From contig NZ_BMGS01000008.1 in assembly GCF_014640315.1 (NCBI RefSeq), positions 228,885 through 292,884 on the forward strand: a DNA stretch of 64,000 bases. The letters run 5' to 3'. This DNA comes from Hymenobacter glacieicola (GTDB lineage Bacteria; Bacteroidota; Bacteroidia; Cytophagales; Hymenobacteraceae). How positions within the stretch are numbered: the stretch's first letter is position 1; the number at the start of each line of letters is the position of its first letter. Positions 26,119 through 34,767 of the stretch are shown here, in pieces. Both the position numbers and the translations under genes were made by a program. The notes below the pieces were generated by a model. That model searched no databases and had not been told where the DNA came from. It saw only the letters and a list, made by a program, of their open reading frames with translations.

Positions 26119-28104
26119 ATGACCTACTCCGCCCTGTGCCGGGCCGCTGCCGTAGCCGCGGCCAGCAGCTATTTGCTTTCTGCCTGCGCCCCCCGCCCGC
26201 TTTCCTCCGCCGCCCCGGCCGCCCCCAACCAGTTTGCCGCCGACACCGTGCTGCGCCGCATTGCTACGGCCCAGGATGAGCGCCGGGCGGCCGCGCTGCT
26301 ACCCTACCTCAGCCGCCCCGAAGCCCACTACCGCCGCGCCGCCGCCGAAGCCCTGGCCTCGGTGCAGAGCAAGGAGGCTACCATGCCCCTGCTCACCCGG
26401 CTGCGCGAAGATGCGGATGCCACCGTGCGGCGGGCGGCGGCCTACGCCCTGGGGCAAACGGCTGATTCTACGGCAGAAGCTGGCCTTACCCAGCGCATTA
26501 GCGCCGAGCCCGACGGGGCAGTGCGCCGTTACGTGCTGGAGGCCCTGGGGCGCTGCACCTCCCGGGCCGGGCTAACGACCCTCGCCCGCCTACCCCCCGC
26601 GCTAGCCACCGACACGGCTGCCCTGAGTGGGCAAGCCTGGGGGTTGTACCGGGCCGGCCTGCGGGGCCTCACATCGGAGGGAGCAGTGAGCCGGTTGGTG
26701 CAACTGCTGGGGCCGGGTAACCCGGTAAGCGCCCGGCTGGCGGCGGCCAACGCCCTGGCCCGCACCCGCGGCATTAACTTAGCTTCCTATGCCGCAGCCG
26801 TTGGTGCCGTTGCCCAGCAAGATGCCCATTACGCGGTGCGCAGCGCTGCCACGGCTGCCCTCAGCAAAGCAGCAGCTGCCCCCACGGTGCCCGTTCTGCT
26901 GGCCACTCTGGCGCGGCGCGACCCGGACTATCGGGTGCGGGTCAGTGCGCTGCGGGCCATGAACGCGCAGATGTACGCCCCGGTGAAGGAAGCTGCTTGG
27001 CAAGCCCTAACCGACCCCAACGCCCAGGTTGCTCTATCGGCCGCCGAGTTCTTCCTGGCCCACGCCACCAACGAACCCGGTACGTTATTTTTGGAGAAAG
27101 CCAACCGATTGGACCAGTGGCGGGTGCGGGCCACGCTGCTGGCCGCCGCCCTGCACCAAGCCAGCCCGGAGCAAGCCGCTATTCGGGGGGCCGTGCAGGA
27201 GCGCTACGCCGCCGCCACTGACCCCTACGAGAAAGGATATCTGCTGAAAGCCCTGGGCGAAGACCCCGAGGCCTTTGACTTTGTGCAGCGGGCAACTTTC
27301 GTTCAAGGGCAGCCCCTGGTAGTAAGCACCTACGGCATGGAGGCCCTGGTGGCCATGAGCCGCCAACCTACCTTTCCTGCCAGCCGCCACCCCGACCTGG
27401 CCCTGGCCCTGCGCCGGGGCGTGCTCAGCCGGGATGTAGCCGTGATGGGTACGGCCGCCGAAGCCATCCGCGACCCGAAGCTAAACCTGCGCAAGCTCCT
27501 GCCTAGCCCTGATTTTCTGATGCAGGCCCGCGACCAGCTCACCCTGCCCCGGGATTTGGAGGCCTGGCAGTCCTTGCAGCAAACCATCGACTTTCTGCAA
27601 AACCAGCCCGCTACTACTACGCCAGTCGCCAAAGCTGCCACGCACCCCATTGATTGGGCGTTGGTAAGTACTATTCCGGCCGGGCAGCGGGTAGCGGTGC
27701 GCACCAGCAAGGGCGACGTGGTGCTGCGCCTGTTAGTGGAGCAGGCTCCGGGCTCGGTGGCCAGTTTCGTGGCCCTGACGCGCCAGGGCTTCTACAACGG
27801 CAAGAATTTCCACCGCGTTGTGCCCAACTTCGTGGCCCAGGGCGGCTGCCCCCGCGGCGACGGCTGGGGTAGCTCCGACTACAACCTGCGCTCTGAATTT
27901 GCTGACCTGCGGTACGGGGAAGGGGCCGTGGGCCTGGCCTCGGCCGGCAAGGATACGGAAAGCTGTCAGTGGTTTATCACCCATGCCCCTACGCCCCACC
28001 TCGACGGCCGCTACACTATTTTCGCGCAGGTAGTACAGGGAATGGATGTGGTCAGCCGCCTGGATATCGGCGACCGAATCGACCGGGTGGAGCTGATTAA
28101 ATAG
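26119..28104 (+). CDS. HEAT-repeat lipoprotein fused to a cyclophilin-type peptidyl-prolyl isomerase
   Basis: A 661-residue protein. A lipoprotein signal ends at LLSAC (Cys about residue 23). Residues about 45-480 are HEAT-like helical repeats ('RRAAAEALASVQSKEATMPL', 'VRRAAAYALGQTADST'). Residues about 510-661 are a cyclophilin domain with 'GKNFHRVVPNFVAQGGCPRG' (active-site Arg of FHR), the Gln of 'SCQWFITHAPTPHLDG' and 'YTIFAQVVQGMDVVSRL'. The core catalytic residues look present, so prolyl isomerase activity in the periplasm is likely, with the repeats binding clients. It stands alone. Confidence 0.92.
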   Translation: MTYSALCRAAAVAAASSYLLSACAPRPLSSAAPAAPNQFAADTVLRRIATAQDERRAAALLPYLSRPEAHYRRAAAEALASVQSKEATMPLLTRLREDADATVRRAAAYALGQTADSTAEAGLTQRISAEPDGAVRRYVLEALGRCTSRAGLTTLARLPPALATDTAALSGQAWGLYRAGLRGLTSEGAVSRLVQLLGPGNPVSARLAAANALARTRGINLASYAAAVGAVAQQDAHYAVRSAATAALSKAAAAPTVPVLLATLARRDPDYRVRVSALRAMNAQMYAPVKEAAWQALTDPNAQVALSAAEFFLAHATNEPGTLFLEKANRLDQWRVRATLLAAALHQASPEQAAIRGAVQERYAAATDPYEKGYLLKALGEDPEAFDFVQRATFVQGQPLVVSTYGMEALVAMSRQPTFPASRHPDLALALRRGVLSRDVAVMGTAAEAIRDPKLNLRKLLPSPDFLMQARDQLTLPRDLEAWQSLQQTIDFLQNQPATTTPVAKAATHPIDWALVSTIPAGQRVAVRTSKGDVVLRLLVEQAPGSVASFVALTRQGFYNGKNFHRVVPNFVAQGGCPRGDGWGSSDYNLRSEFADLRYGEGAVGLASAGKDTESCQWFITHAPTPHLDGRYTIFAQVVQGMDVVSRLDIGDRIDRVELIK

Positions 28105-28124
28105 CTTACTGTGCTGGCCGTAAG

Positions 28125-28163
28125 GCAACGGCCCCCACTGCCTGGTGCAGTGGGGGCCGTTGC
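28125..28163. terminator. Strong hairpin between convergent genes
   Basis: A perfect 17-bp GC-rich stem (28125-28141 with 28147-28163) and 5-nt loop, 20 bp after the cyclophilin gene and 20 bp before the end of the cupin gene. There is no T-run on either side. Confidence 0.65.
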
Positions 28164-28183
28164 TGTAAGGGGTTTCCGGGAAA

Positions 28184-28525
28184 TTATTCCTCGTCGCGGC
28201 CGTGGGCCTGGGCGGGTGGGGTAGTGGCTTCCACTGCGGAAAAGGCTTCCAGTATTTTGTAGGTGTGCGAGGCGCCCTTGGGCACCACCCAGGAGTTGCC
28301 GGGTTCCAGCACAACCATCTGCCCTTCAATGTGCAGCTCAGCCCGGCCCTTGAGCACGTAGCCGACGGTTTCGTAGGGGCGCGCGCTGGGTTCTTTGGCC
28401 TCGCTGGGCTGCTCGTCTTCCCACAGGCGCATGGCTACGTGCACGCCGGAGGCCAGGTATTTTTCGCCATCTGCGCCGGTGGGGGAGAAGCGGGAATCAA
28501 CTTTGGTGATGGTGGTATCAGCCAT
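28184..28525 (-). CDS. Cupin domain protein
   Basis: A 113-residue single-domain cupin. Conserved strands are visible as 'ARPYETVGYVLKGRAELHIE' and 'VVLEPGNSWVVPKGASHTYK'. The usual first metal-binding motif H-x-H is replaced (RPYETVGYV), while the His of motif 2 is kept, so metal binding is uncertain. Function unknown; such small cupins often bind sugars or act as enzymes on small acids. Divergent from cysE. Confidence 0.85.
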   Translation of the reverse strand: MADTTITKVDSRFSPTGADGEKYLASGVHVAMRLWEDEQPSEAKEPSARPYETVGYVLKGRAELHIEGQMVVLEPGNSWVVPKGASHTYKILEAFSAVEATTPPAQAHGRDEE

Positions 28526-28695
28526 GAAACAGAAAGATAAAGTGAATGAGGGGTAACTACCCTGCTAACGCGGCCAATCAAAACCGGGTTACTACCTTGC
28601 CCGAATCCTAAACTTTCGGCTTGGCCCGCGGTTGAAAAATGTCGCGGCCAGATGTTGCCCCCGCTTTGCCGACCTTTCGTAGGCTTCCGTTGCCC

Positions 28696-29532
28696 ATGTT
28701 TTCTGCCAACCATCCGTTTATTCAGGCCCTGACCCAGGCTCACGCCCACACGGCAGTGCCCCTGCCGGCCGAGGACTTTTGCCAGCTGGCCGAACACCTG
28801 TTGCAGGTGCTGTTCCCGGAGCGCTCGGCCCGCCCCTTGCGTAACCCCGATGCTGTAGCTGCTACCCTCGACCAGCTTCAGAACGATCTGACCACTTTGC
28901 TGCGGGCCGTGCCCACGCCCGAGCCGGCGGCTGAGCTGGCTGGCAGCCTGATGAACTCCTTACCGGCCCTGCGCGCCATGCTGCTCCAGGATGCCGCCGC
29001 CATTCTGGCCGCCGACCCGGCCGCCCAGGGCCTGGCCGAAGTAGTAGCAACCTATCCGGGGTTTTATGCTATTGCCATGCACCGTTTCGCGCACGGGCTG
29101 CACCAGCGCGGCATCGCCCGCGTACCCCGCATCCTGAGCGAATACGCCCACCAGCGCACGGGCATCGATATTCACCCCGGCGCCCGCATCGGGCCTTCCT
29201 TCTGCATCGACCACGGCACCGGTCTGGTCATTGGCGAAACCTGCGTAATTGGGTCCGGCGTCAAGATTTTTCAAGGCGTAACCTTGGGCGCCTTAAGCGT
29301 AGCCAAACAGCTGCAGGGCATCAAGCGCCACCCAACCATTGAAGACGACGTGGTGATTTACGCCGGAGCTACTATTTTGGGCGGCAATACCACGGTGGGC
29401 AGCCACAGCATTATTGGCGGCAACGTGTGGCTAACCGAGAGTGTACCCTCGCACTCGCGCGTTTACCACCGGGCGCACATTCACGTCACCCGCTCCCAGG
29501 ACCCCGCCGAGGACATCACCTTCTCTATCTAA
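28696..29532 (+). CDS. cysE: Serine O-acetyltransferase
   Basis: A 278-residue enzyme that acetylates L-serine to O-acetylserine, the first committed step of cysteine synthesis. An N-terminal helical domain (residues about 1-130) leads to left-handed beta-helix hexapeptide repeats: 'TGIDIHPGARIGPSFCIDHG' with the catalytic Asp-His pair, 'VIGETCVIGSGVKIFQGVTL', then 'GNTTVGSHSIIGGNVW'. The ATG at 28696 is chosen (MFSANHPF); the frame opens earlier but without homology. cysK follows 168 bp downstream, so the pair supplies substrate and enzyme for the cysteine synthase complex. Confidence 0.95.
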   Translation: MFSANHPFIQALTQAHAHTAVPLPAEDFCQLAEHLLQVLFPERSARPLRNPDAVAATLDQLQNDLTTLLRAVPTPEPAAELAGSLMNSLPALRAMLLQDAAAILAADPAAQGLAEVVATYPGFYAIAMHRFAHGLHQRGIARVPRILSEYAHQRTGIDIHPGARIGPSFCIDHGTGLVIGETCVIGSGVKIFQGVTLGALSVAKQLQGIKRHPTIEDDVVIYAGATILGGNTTVGSHSIIGGNVWLTESVPSHSRVYHRAHIHVTRSQDPAEDITFSI

Positions 29533-29700
29533 AGGTTTTGGGGGGATAAGCGACAGGTGACAGGTAACAAGCGAGGCCTTTCTGCTGAGGCAAAGCCTGA
29601 AAGAATCCAGCCTCGCCCCACAACTACTACCTCCTCACCTTCTCGCTATTCACCTGTTACCTGCCACCATTTACCTTCACACTTCATCACCTCAACTCCC

Positions 29701-30621
29701 ATGAAAGCCACTTCCATTCTGGATACCATCGGCAACACGCCGCTGCTGCGCCTCAACAAACTGTTCGCCCACCGCCCCGATGTGGAGGTATGGGTGAAGC
29801 TCGAACGCGCCAACCCCGGCGGCAGCATCAAGGACCGGATTGCGCTGAGCATGATCGAGCAAGCCGAGCGCGACGGTATCCTGACGCCTGACAGCGTAAT
29901 TGTGGAGCCTACCTCCGGCAACACGGGCGTGGGCCTGGCCATGGTTGCGGCCGTAAAAGGCTACCAGCTGACGTTGGTAATGCCCGAGAGCATGAGCATT
30001 GAGCGCCGGCGCCTGATGGCAGCCTACGGCGCCAATCTGGAGCTTACCCCCCGGGAAAAGGGCATGAAGGGTGCTATTGAAAAGGCCCACGAGCTGGTTC
30101 GGGATACACCCGGCGCCTGGATGCCCATGCAGTTCAGCAACCCCGCCAACATTAAGGTGCACGCCGAAACTACCGCCCAGGAAATCCTGCGTGATGCCCC
30201 CGAAGGCTTTGATTTCCACATCACGGGGGTGGGCACCGGCGGCCATATTACGGCTGTTACGGAGGTGCTAAAGCCCCACTTTCCCCAGATGAAGACTTTC
30301 GCGGTAGAACCGGAGCTCTCCCCTGTTATCAGCGGTGGGGCTCCGGGCCCGCACCCCATCCAAGGCATTGGGGCTGGCTTCATCCCGGATAACCTGCACA
30401 CCGAAGTTCTGGACGGCACCATTCAGGTAAGCCAGCAGGAGGCCTTTGATTATGCCCGGCGCGCGGCGCGCGAGGAGGGTTTGTTTATTGGGGTTTCTTC
30501 CGGCGCCTCGCTAGCTGCCGTTGCCAAGAAGCTCGATGAAGTGCCGCAGGGTGGCCGTGTGCTTACTTTCTGCTACGATACCGGCGAGCGGTACCTGTCC
30601 GTGGAAGGCCTATTCGTATAG
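29701..30621 (+). CDS. cysK: Cysteine synthase A (O-acetylserine sulfhydrylase)
   Basis: A 306-residue PLP enzyme making cysteine from O-acetylserine and sulfide. The N-terminus '[16 protein letters not shown]' and the PLP lysine in '[12 protein letters not shown]' are diagnostic, with the substrate loop '[15 protein letters not shown]' and the phosphate loop 'GVGTGGHIT'. The ATG at 29701 is preferred; the frame extends to 29557 through non-conserved sequence. It follows cysE, and a strong terminator ends the unit. Confidence 0.97.
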   Translation: MKATSILDTIGNTPLLRLNKLFAHRPDVEVWVKLERANPGGSIKDRIALSMIEQAERDGILTPDSVIVEPTSGNTGVGLAMVAAVKGYQLTLVMPESMSIERRRLMAAYGANLELTPREKGMKGAIEKAHELVRDTPGAWMPMQFSNPANIKVHAETTAQEILRDAPEGFDFHITGVGTGGHITAVTEVLKPHFPQMKTFAVEPELSPVISGGAPGPHPIQGIGAGFIPDNLHTEVLDGTIQVSQQEAFDYARRAAREEGLFIGVSSGASLAAVAKKLDEVPQGGRVLTFCYDTGERYLSVEGLFV

Positions 30622-30642
30622 CCACTAGGTGACATAATACAC

Positions 30643-30679
30643 AAGGCCGCTTCCCAACAGAACAGGGAAGCGGCCTTTT
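30643..30679. terminator. Intrinsic terminator after cysK
   Basis: A 13-bp perfect stem (30643-30655 with 30665-30677) followed by T4, 21 bp past the cysK stop. Confidence 0.88.
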
Positions 30680-30715
30680 GCGTTATCTAGCAGTTGTCAC
30701 CGGAAGGATATACAC

Positions 30716-30745
30716 AAAAAAAGCCTGACCGGTAAGTCAGGCTTT
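30716..30745 (-). terminator. Intrinsic terminator of the tRNA-Ala gene
   Basis: A stem of about 11 bp (AAAAGCCTGAC with GTCAGGCTTTT). Read on the minus strand it ends in a T7 run, 12 bp past the tRNA 3' end. Confidence 0.85.
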
Positions 30746-30757
30746 TCAGAACGGGAG

Positions 30758-30831
<74 letters not shown>

Positions 30832-30870
30832 GTTTGGTTGTAACCCATTCGCCGGTTGCGTTTGGTGTGA

Positions 30871-30900
30871 CAAAAGTACGGTAGCTTTTCGGTTCTGCAA
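30871..30900 (-). promoter_or_regulatory. Promoter of the tRNA-Ala gene
   Basis: On the minus strand TTG (30900-30898), a 19-nt spacer, then TACTTTTG (30878-30871). This is a perfect Bacteroidetes -33/-7 promoter and the best example in the window. The tRNA begins about 40 nt downstream. Confidence 0.8.
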
Positions 30901-30944
30901 GAGGAAGGACAAAAAAAAGCAAACTTTTTTTGCTCACTACCACC

Positions 30945-30981
30945 AAAAAAAGTGGGCTGACGGTATCGTCAGCCCACTTTT
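30945..30981 (-). terminator. Intrinsic terminator of the first TonB receptor gene
   Basis: An 11-bp perfect stem (30951-30961 with 30968-30978) followed on the minus strand by a T-run, about 22 bp past the receptor stop. Confidence 0.9.
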
Positions 30982-31002
30982 GAGTAGGTAAGTAGTTGAG
31001 GC

Positions 31003-34000
31003 TTAGTTAAACAGGTAGCGTATGCCTACCTGTGCCTGCCAGCGTGAACCAATACCACCGGTGTCGTCGCGGAAGGTTCTCGACAGCGGAGTTCCGGGTG
31101 TTACGGTCGTCGTACCATTAACGGTCGTCGAGGTAGGATTGGTCAGGTAGCGGTATTCGAATACCGGTTGGCCTTGGGCGTTATACCCAGCCCAAGTCAG
31201 AGGGTTTACCCGGTTGGCGGTCTGGAAAGTACCCCAGTCAGAGTTAATCAGGTTGCCAACGTTGAAAATATCAACGCTTATTTGCAACGCATTACGGTTC
31301 TGGCCAATGTTGGTGAAGATGTCTTGCAACAGCCGCACGTCCAAACGGTTTTGCCACGGACGCGAGGCTCCATTACGCTCAGCATACTGACCGCGGTTTT
31401 TGCTCAGATACTTGTCTTGGCTGATGTAAGCATCTAGGTCAGCCCACTGCTGCGCTGCGCTATATGTTACCCCGTTAGTCGTGATCGGGCGAAGATTGAT
31501 TTCGCTCTGGTTCCGTGGGATGTACATCAGATCGTTGGCATTCTGACCGTCACCGTTCATATCACCCGAGTACACATAGCTAAATCGACCAGCTGGAGCA
31601 GCTTCGTAGAACAACGAAATGGTAGTGCCCAAATGGTTCAGATACTCCCGGCGGTATGAAGCAGAAGCTACTACCCGATGCTGCTGCAGGAAGTTGGAAT
31701 AGCTCAGTACATTGGCATTGGGGTCACCTGATACTTGGCGGTCACGCCAGATAGACTGTGCGATTGAGCCACCGTCATTTACCGAGCGAGCATCCGAATA
31801 AGTGTATGCAGCGCTAGCATAGAAGCCACCGGCAAATGATTTCTGCAATTGACCGGTCACGAAGTACGAATAGCCCTTGTTTGTATTCTTCATCAGAATA
31901 GCATCGGTGATATTCGGACGGGCAGCCGTGTTGCCGCCTTGCGCTGTTGGAACAGCACCGTAAATGCGGTTATTGGCTGTTGAGGTAACTACACCGTTCG
32001 TTTGGCTGCCGCTAAAGGTGTAGAAGATCGGACGCATATCAGCCCCGTTGGCACGAGCGAAAGGAGCGGCCTCGGTACCGGGCAGGTTTACGTTCTGTTG
32101 GTAGACAGCATTGAGGTCTTTCGTGTAAAGAGCCTCAATTGTACCGATAATACCACCTGGTAATTCCTGGTCAATGGCAATGTTGGAGCGCCATACTTGC
32201 GGGAATTTAAAATCACGGTCAGTAACAGCCAAGTTATACTGAGTGTTAGCAGCGCCACCAACCGGACGGTAAGCATCTACGTTTAGGTCGAAGGGGAAAA
32301 CGGAGTTGTTTGGGTTGGTTGTTGTACCTGTAGTGGTAGCTACAGCACCGCGGCGGTCAAAAGAGCCGAATTGTACACCGTTGTTACCTGCCTGGTTAGA
32401 CAGCCATACGAATGGGATTCGGCCAGTGAAAATGCCTGTTCCACCACGCACTTGAGTTTTCTTATCATCGTTCGGGTCCCAGTTGAAGCCAACCCGAGGC
32501 GAGAACAATACCGTACGTTTGGGTAATTTATCCGTTTCTAAACGAACTCCGTCCCGGAAAGTCAGATTAGCCGCGTTTTCATTGCGGGCAATATCAGAGT
32601 AGATAACAGGTAGGTCACCACGAATACCGATAGTTATCTTCAGGTTATTTAGCGGCGACCATTCATCCTGTGCATAGAGGCCGAGCTGGGCCGCTTTCGT
32701 AACCGCGAACGGGAAAGAACCATCAGCGCTGGTAGCGTACTGCAGCTGGTAGCGCTGTGGACCTTGCAAAGGAGGTGCACCTGCACCGGTAGCGCGCGGG
32801 GTAGGTACGCCGTTCACTAGGGTGTAGCCGTTCGGGGCCTCCGCTGTACGAGCCGAGGCATAGAAGTCGTCGAGTGAGTTGAACTGGTAGTTACCGTAAT
32901 AGTTCGGGGCAAAACCGTTGCTGAACTTGTACAACTCATTATAGGTGCCCACCGTCACGTTGTGCTTACCTAAGTAAGCGGTGAAGTTGTCACCAAACTG
33001 GTACACATCGGAATTCAGAATGTTAAAAGCCGAAAAAGGCTCATAACCAAACGAGGTAAGTGTGTTGCTAGCAGTAATAGCGGCTAAGTTATTACCCGTA
33101 CTTAGGCCGGTGCCGTTGCCGATATCAACTAAGGGAAAAATACCCCCGGAACTCTCACGGAAGTCACGGAATCGAGAGTAACCAGCCGTGAAGTTATTAG
33201 AGTACCGGCTCCCAAACGTGCTGTTCAATTCAGCAATGTATGAGTCAAGGTTGTTGTTAATGGTGTAGTATGACGAGAAGAAGGGCAAACCAAACTGAGT
33301 TTGAGCCCGAACCCCACCAATAGCATTGGATGGGCTAGGGGGAACATCTGACAACGAGCGGAGGTAGTTGTACTTGATGTTCAAACGGTGGTTGTTGGAA
33401 ATATTCCAATCCAAACGCGCCGTTGCTTTTTCGCTGTTCGAGCGTTGCTTATACCCCTCATATCCCCCCGCATCGAAGCCATACTTATCCTGCAAGAAGG
33501 TGCTGAGCGTATTGAGGTCAGAAGCCAGAGCGCGGGAAGTCTGCGAGTTGCCACCAGGAGCTGCCGTTTCGCCGGGACGGTTGGCAATAAAGTTGCCGCT
33601 TGGTGGGTCATTACGGGTTTCTTTCTCCGCGTTTAGGAAGAAGAAGAGTTTGTCTTTAATGATAGGGCCACCAACCCGAAAGCCATAGTTCTTAAGATCA
33701 AACTTGGGGTAATCTGACTCCACGTCGCCTACTTTGCTGCCTACCAGGTTCTGGTCGCGGTAGAAACCATAGATAGACGCCTGTACTTTGTTGGTGCCTG
33801 AGCGGGTTACGGCGTTAATGCCAGCTCCCGTGAAGGAACCCTGACGAACGTCAAACGGCGCGATGCTTACCTGGATCTGGTCGATAGCATCCAGCGAGAT
33901 AGGCTGTGCACCGGCTTGGCCACCTACCGTAGAAGAAAGGCCAAATGAGTTGTTGAAAATTGCCCCGTCAATGGTGATGTTGTTGAACGCACCACTACGA

Positions 34001-34524
34001 CCACCAAAGCTCTGACCATTGGCCGAAGGAGTAAGGCGAGTGAAGTCATTAAACGAACGGTTCAGAGTAGGCAGGCGCTCAATCTGCTCACGCTGCACAG
34101 TAGTAGCTGCACCCGTGCGGCCTGCATTAATCACGGGGTTCTGGCGGCCCGTTACCACAACCTCGCCTAGGGTTTGTTCCGCCTCGCTCAGGTTGATGTC
34201 GATGCGCTGGTTCTGACCCAAAGTCAGAAAAATGTTCTCGCGTACCGTTTCCTTATACCCTACAAAAGAAACCCGCACTGTATAAGGTCCGCCTACGCGC
34301 ATGTTCTGCAGGTTGAAGCGACCTTCCGAGTTGGTGGGGGCTACGTACTGCGTGTTGGTGGGCGTGTGCACGGCAATGACCGTCGCCCCGGGCAGGCCCT
34401 CTCCCGACTTGTCGGTGATGATACCGTTCATGGCCGAGGTAGTCGTGCCTTGCGCCCAGCTCAGGTGCGCCGACAAGATGGCCAGCGGCACCATAGCTAC
34501 AGAGGCGTAAAGAGTGTTTTTCAT
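31003..34524 (-). CDS. TonB-dependent receptor, Oar-like with carboxypeptidase-regulatory N-domain
   Basis: An 1173-residue outer-membrane receptor for energised uptake of a large or scarce ligand. A signal peptide (to SWAQ) precedes a carboxypeptidase-regulatory-like domain (about 28-115; 'GIITDKSGEGLPGATVIAVH', 'VGGPYTVRVSFVGYKE') and a plug domain ('ITIDGAIFNNSFGLSS', 'VSIAPFDVRQGSFTGAGINA'). The barrel ends with the usual aromatic C-terminus (IRYLFN). The ATG at 34524 is preferred. No SusD partner gene is adjacent, so it is not a standard SusCD pair. The first 370 bp are nearly identical to the next receptor gene. Confidence 0.93.
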   Translation of the reverse strand: MKNTLYASVAMVPLAILSAHLSWAQGTTTSAMNGIITDKSGEGLPGATVIAVHTPTNTQYVAPTNSEGRFNLQNMRVGGPYTVRVSFVGYKETVRENIFLTLGQNQRIDINLSEAEQTLGEVVVTGRQNPVINAGRTGAATTVQREQIERLPTLNRSFNDFTRLTPSANGQSFGGRSGAFNNITIDGAIFNNSFGLSSTVGGQAGAQPISLDAIDQIQVSIAPFDVRQGSFTGAGINAVTRSGTNKVQASIYGFYRDQNLVGSKVGDVESDYPKFDLKNYGFRVGGPIIKDKLFFFLNAEKETRNDPPSGNFIANRPGETAAPGGNSQTSRALASDLNTLSTFLQDKYGFDAGGYEGYKQRSNSEKATARLDWNISNNHRLNIKYNYLRSLSDVPPSPSNAIGGVRAQTQFGLPFFSSYYTINNNLDSYIAELNSTFGSRYSNNFTAGYSRFRDFRESSGGIFPLVDIGNGTGLSTGNNLAAITASNTLTSFGYEPFSAFNILNSDVYQFGDNFTAYLGKHNVTVGTYNELYKFSNGFAPNYYGNYQFNSLDDFYASARTAEAPNGYTLVNGVPTPRATGAGAPPLQGPQRYQLQYATSADGSFPFAVTKAAQLGLYAQDEWSPLNNLKITIGIRGDLPVIYSDIARNENAANLTFRDGVRLETDKLPKRTVLFSPRVGFNWDPNDDKKTQVRGGTGIFTGRIPFVWLSNQAGNNGVQFGSFDRRGAVATTTGTTTNPNNSVFPFDLNVDAYRPVGGAANTQYNLAVTDRDFKFPQVWRSNIAIDQELPGGIIGTIEALYTKDLNAVYQQNVNLPGTEAAPFARANGADMRPIFYTFSGSQTNGVVTSTANNRIYGAVPTAQGGNTAARPNITDAILMKNTNKGYSYFVTGQLQKSFAGGFYASAAYTYSDARSVNDGGSIAQSIWRDRQVSGDPNANVLSYSNFLQQHRVVASASYRREYLNHLGTTISLFYEAAPAGRFSYVYSGDMNGDGQNANDLMYIPRNQSEINLRPITTNGVTYSAAQQWADLDAYISQDKYLSKNRGQYAERNGASRPWQNRLDVRLLQDIFTNIGQNRNALQISVDIFNVGNLINSDWGTFQTANRVNPLTWAGYNAQGQPVFEYRYLTNPTSTTVNGTTTVTPGTPLSRTFRDDTGGIGSRWQAQVGIRYLFN

Positions 34525-34551
34525 ACAAGGGGGATTGGTGAAAATCGACTG

Positions 34552-34559
34552 CAAAAGTA
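34552..34559 (-). promoter_or_regulatory. -7 box of the first TonB receptor gene
   Basis: The minus strand reads TACTTTTG, an exact consensus match, 27 nt before the ATG at 34524. Confidence 0.6.
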
Positions 34560-34698
34560 GAGGGTCTAATCTGGTGGTGATATTATTAAAATGTTATTAA
34601 AAATAACAACAGTAAGATGAATGTTTATATGTAACTATTATTATATAAATCGAAAGTCTGAGCTACAATTAAGGCTCGCAAGTACCAGATATTTAAAA

Positions 34699-34733
34699 TA
34701 AAAGCGGGCGGAGAATATCTCCGCCCGCTTTAA
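34699..34733 (-). terminator. Intrinsic terminator of the second TonB receptor gene
   Basis: A 14-bp perfect stem (34701-34714 with 34718-34731) followed on the minus strand by T-rich sequence. It separates the two receptor genes into independent transcripts. Confidence 0.88.
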
Positions 34734-34767
34734 GGGTAATATAACTAAAGTAGGTTAGCTCAGTAGC

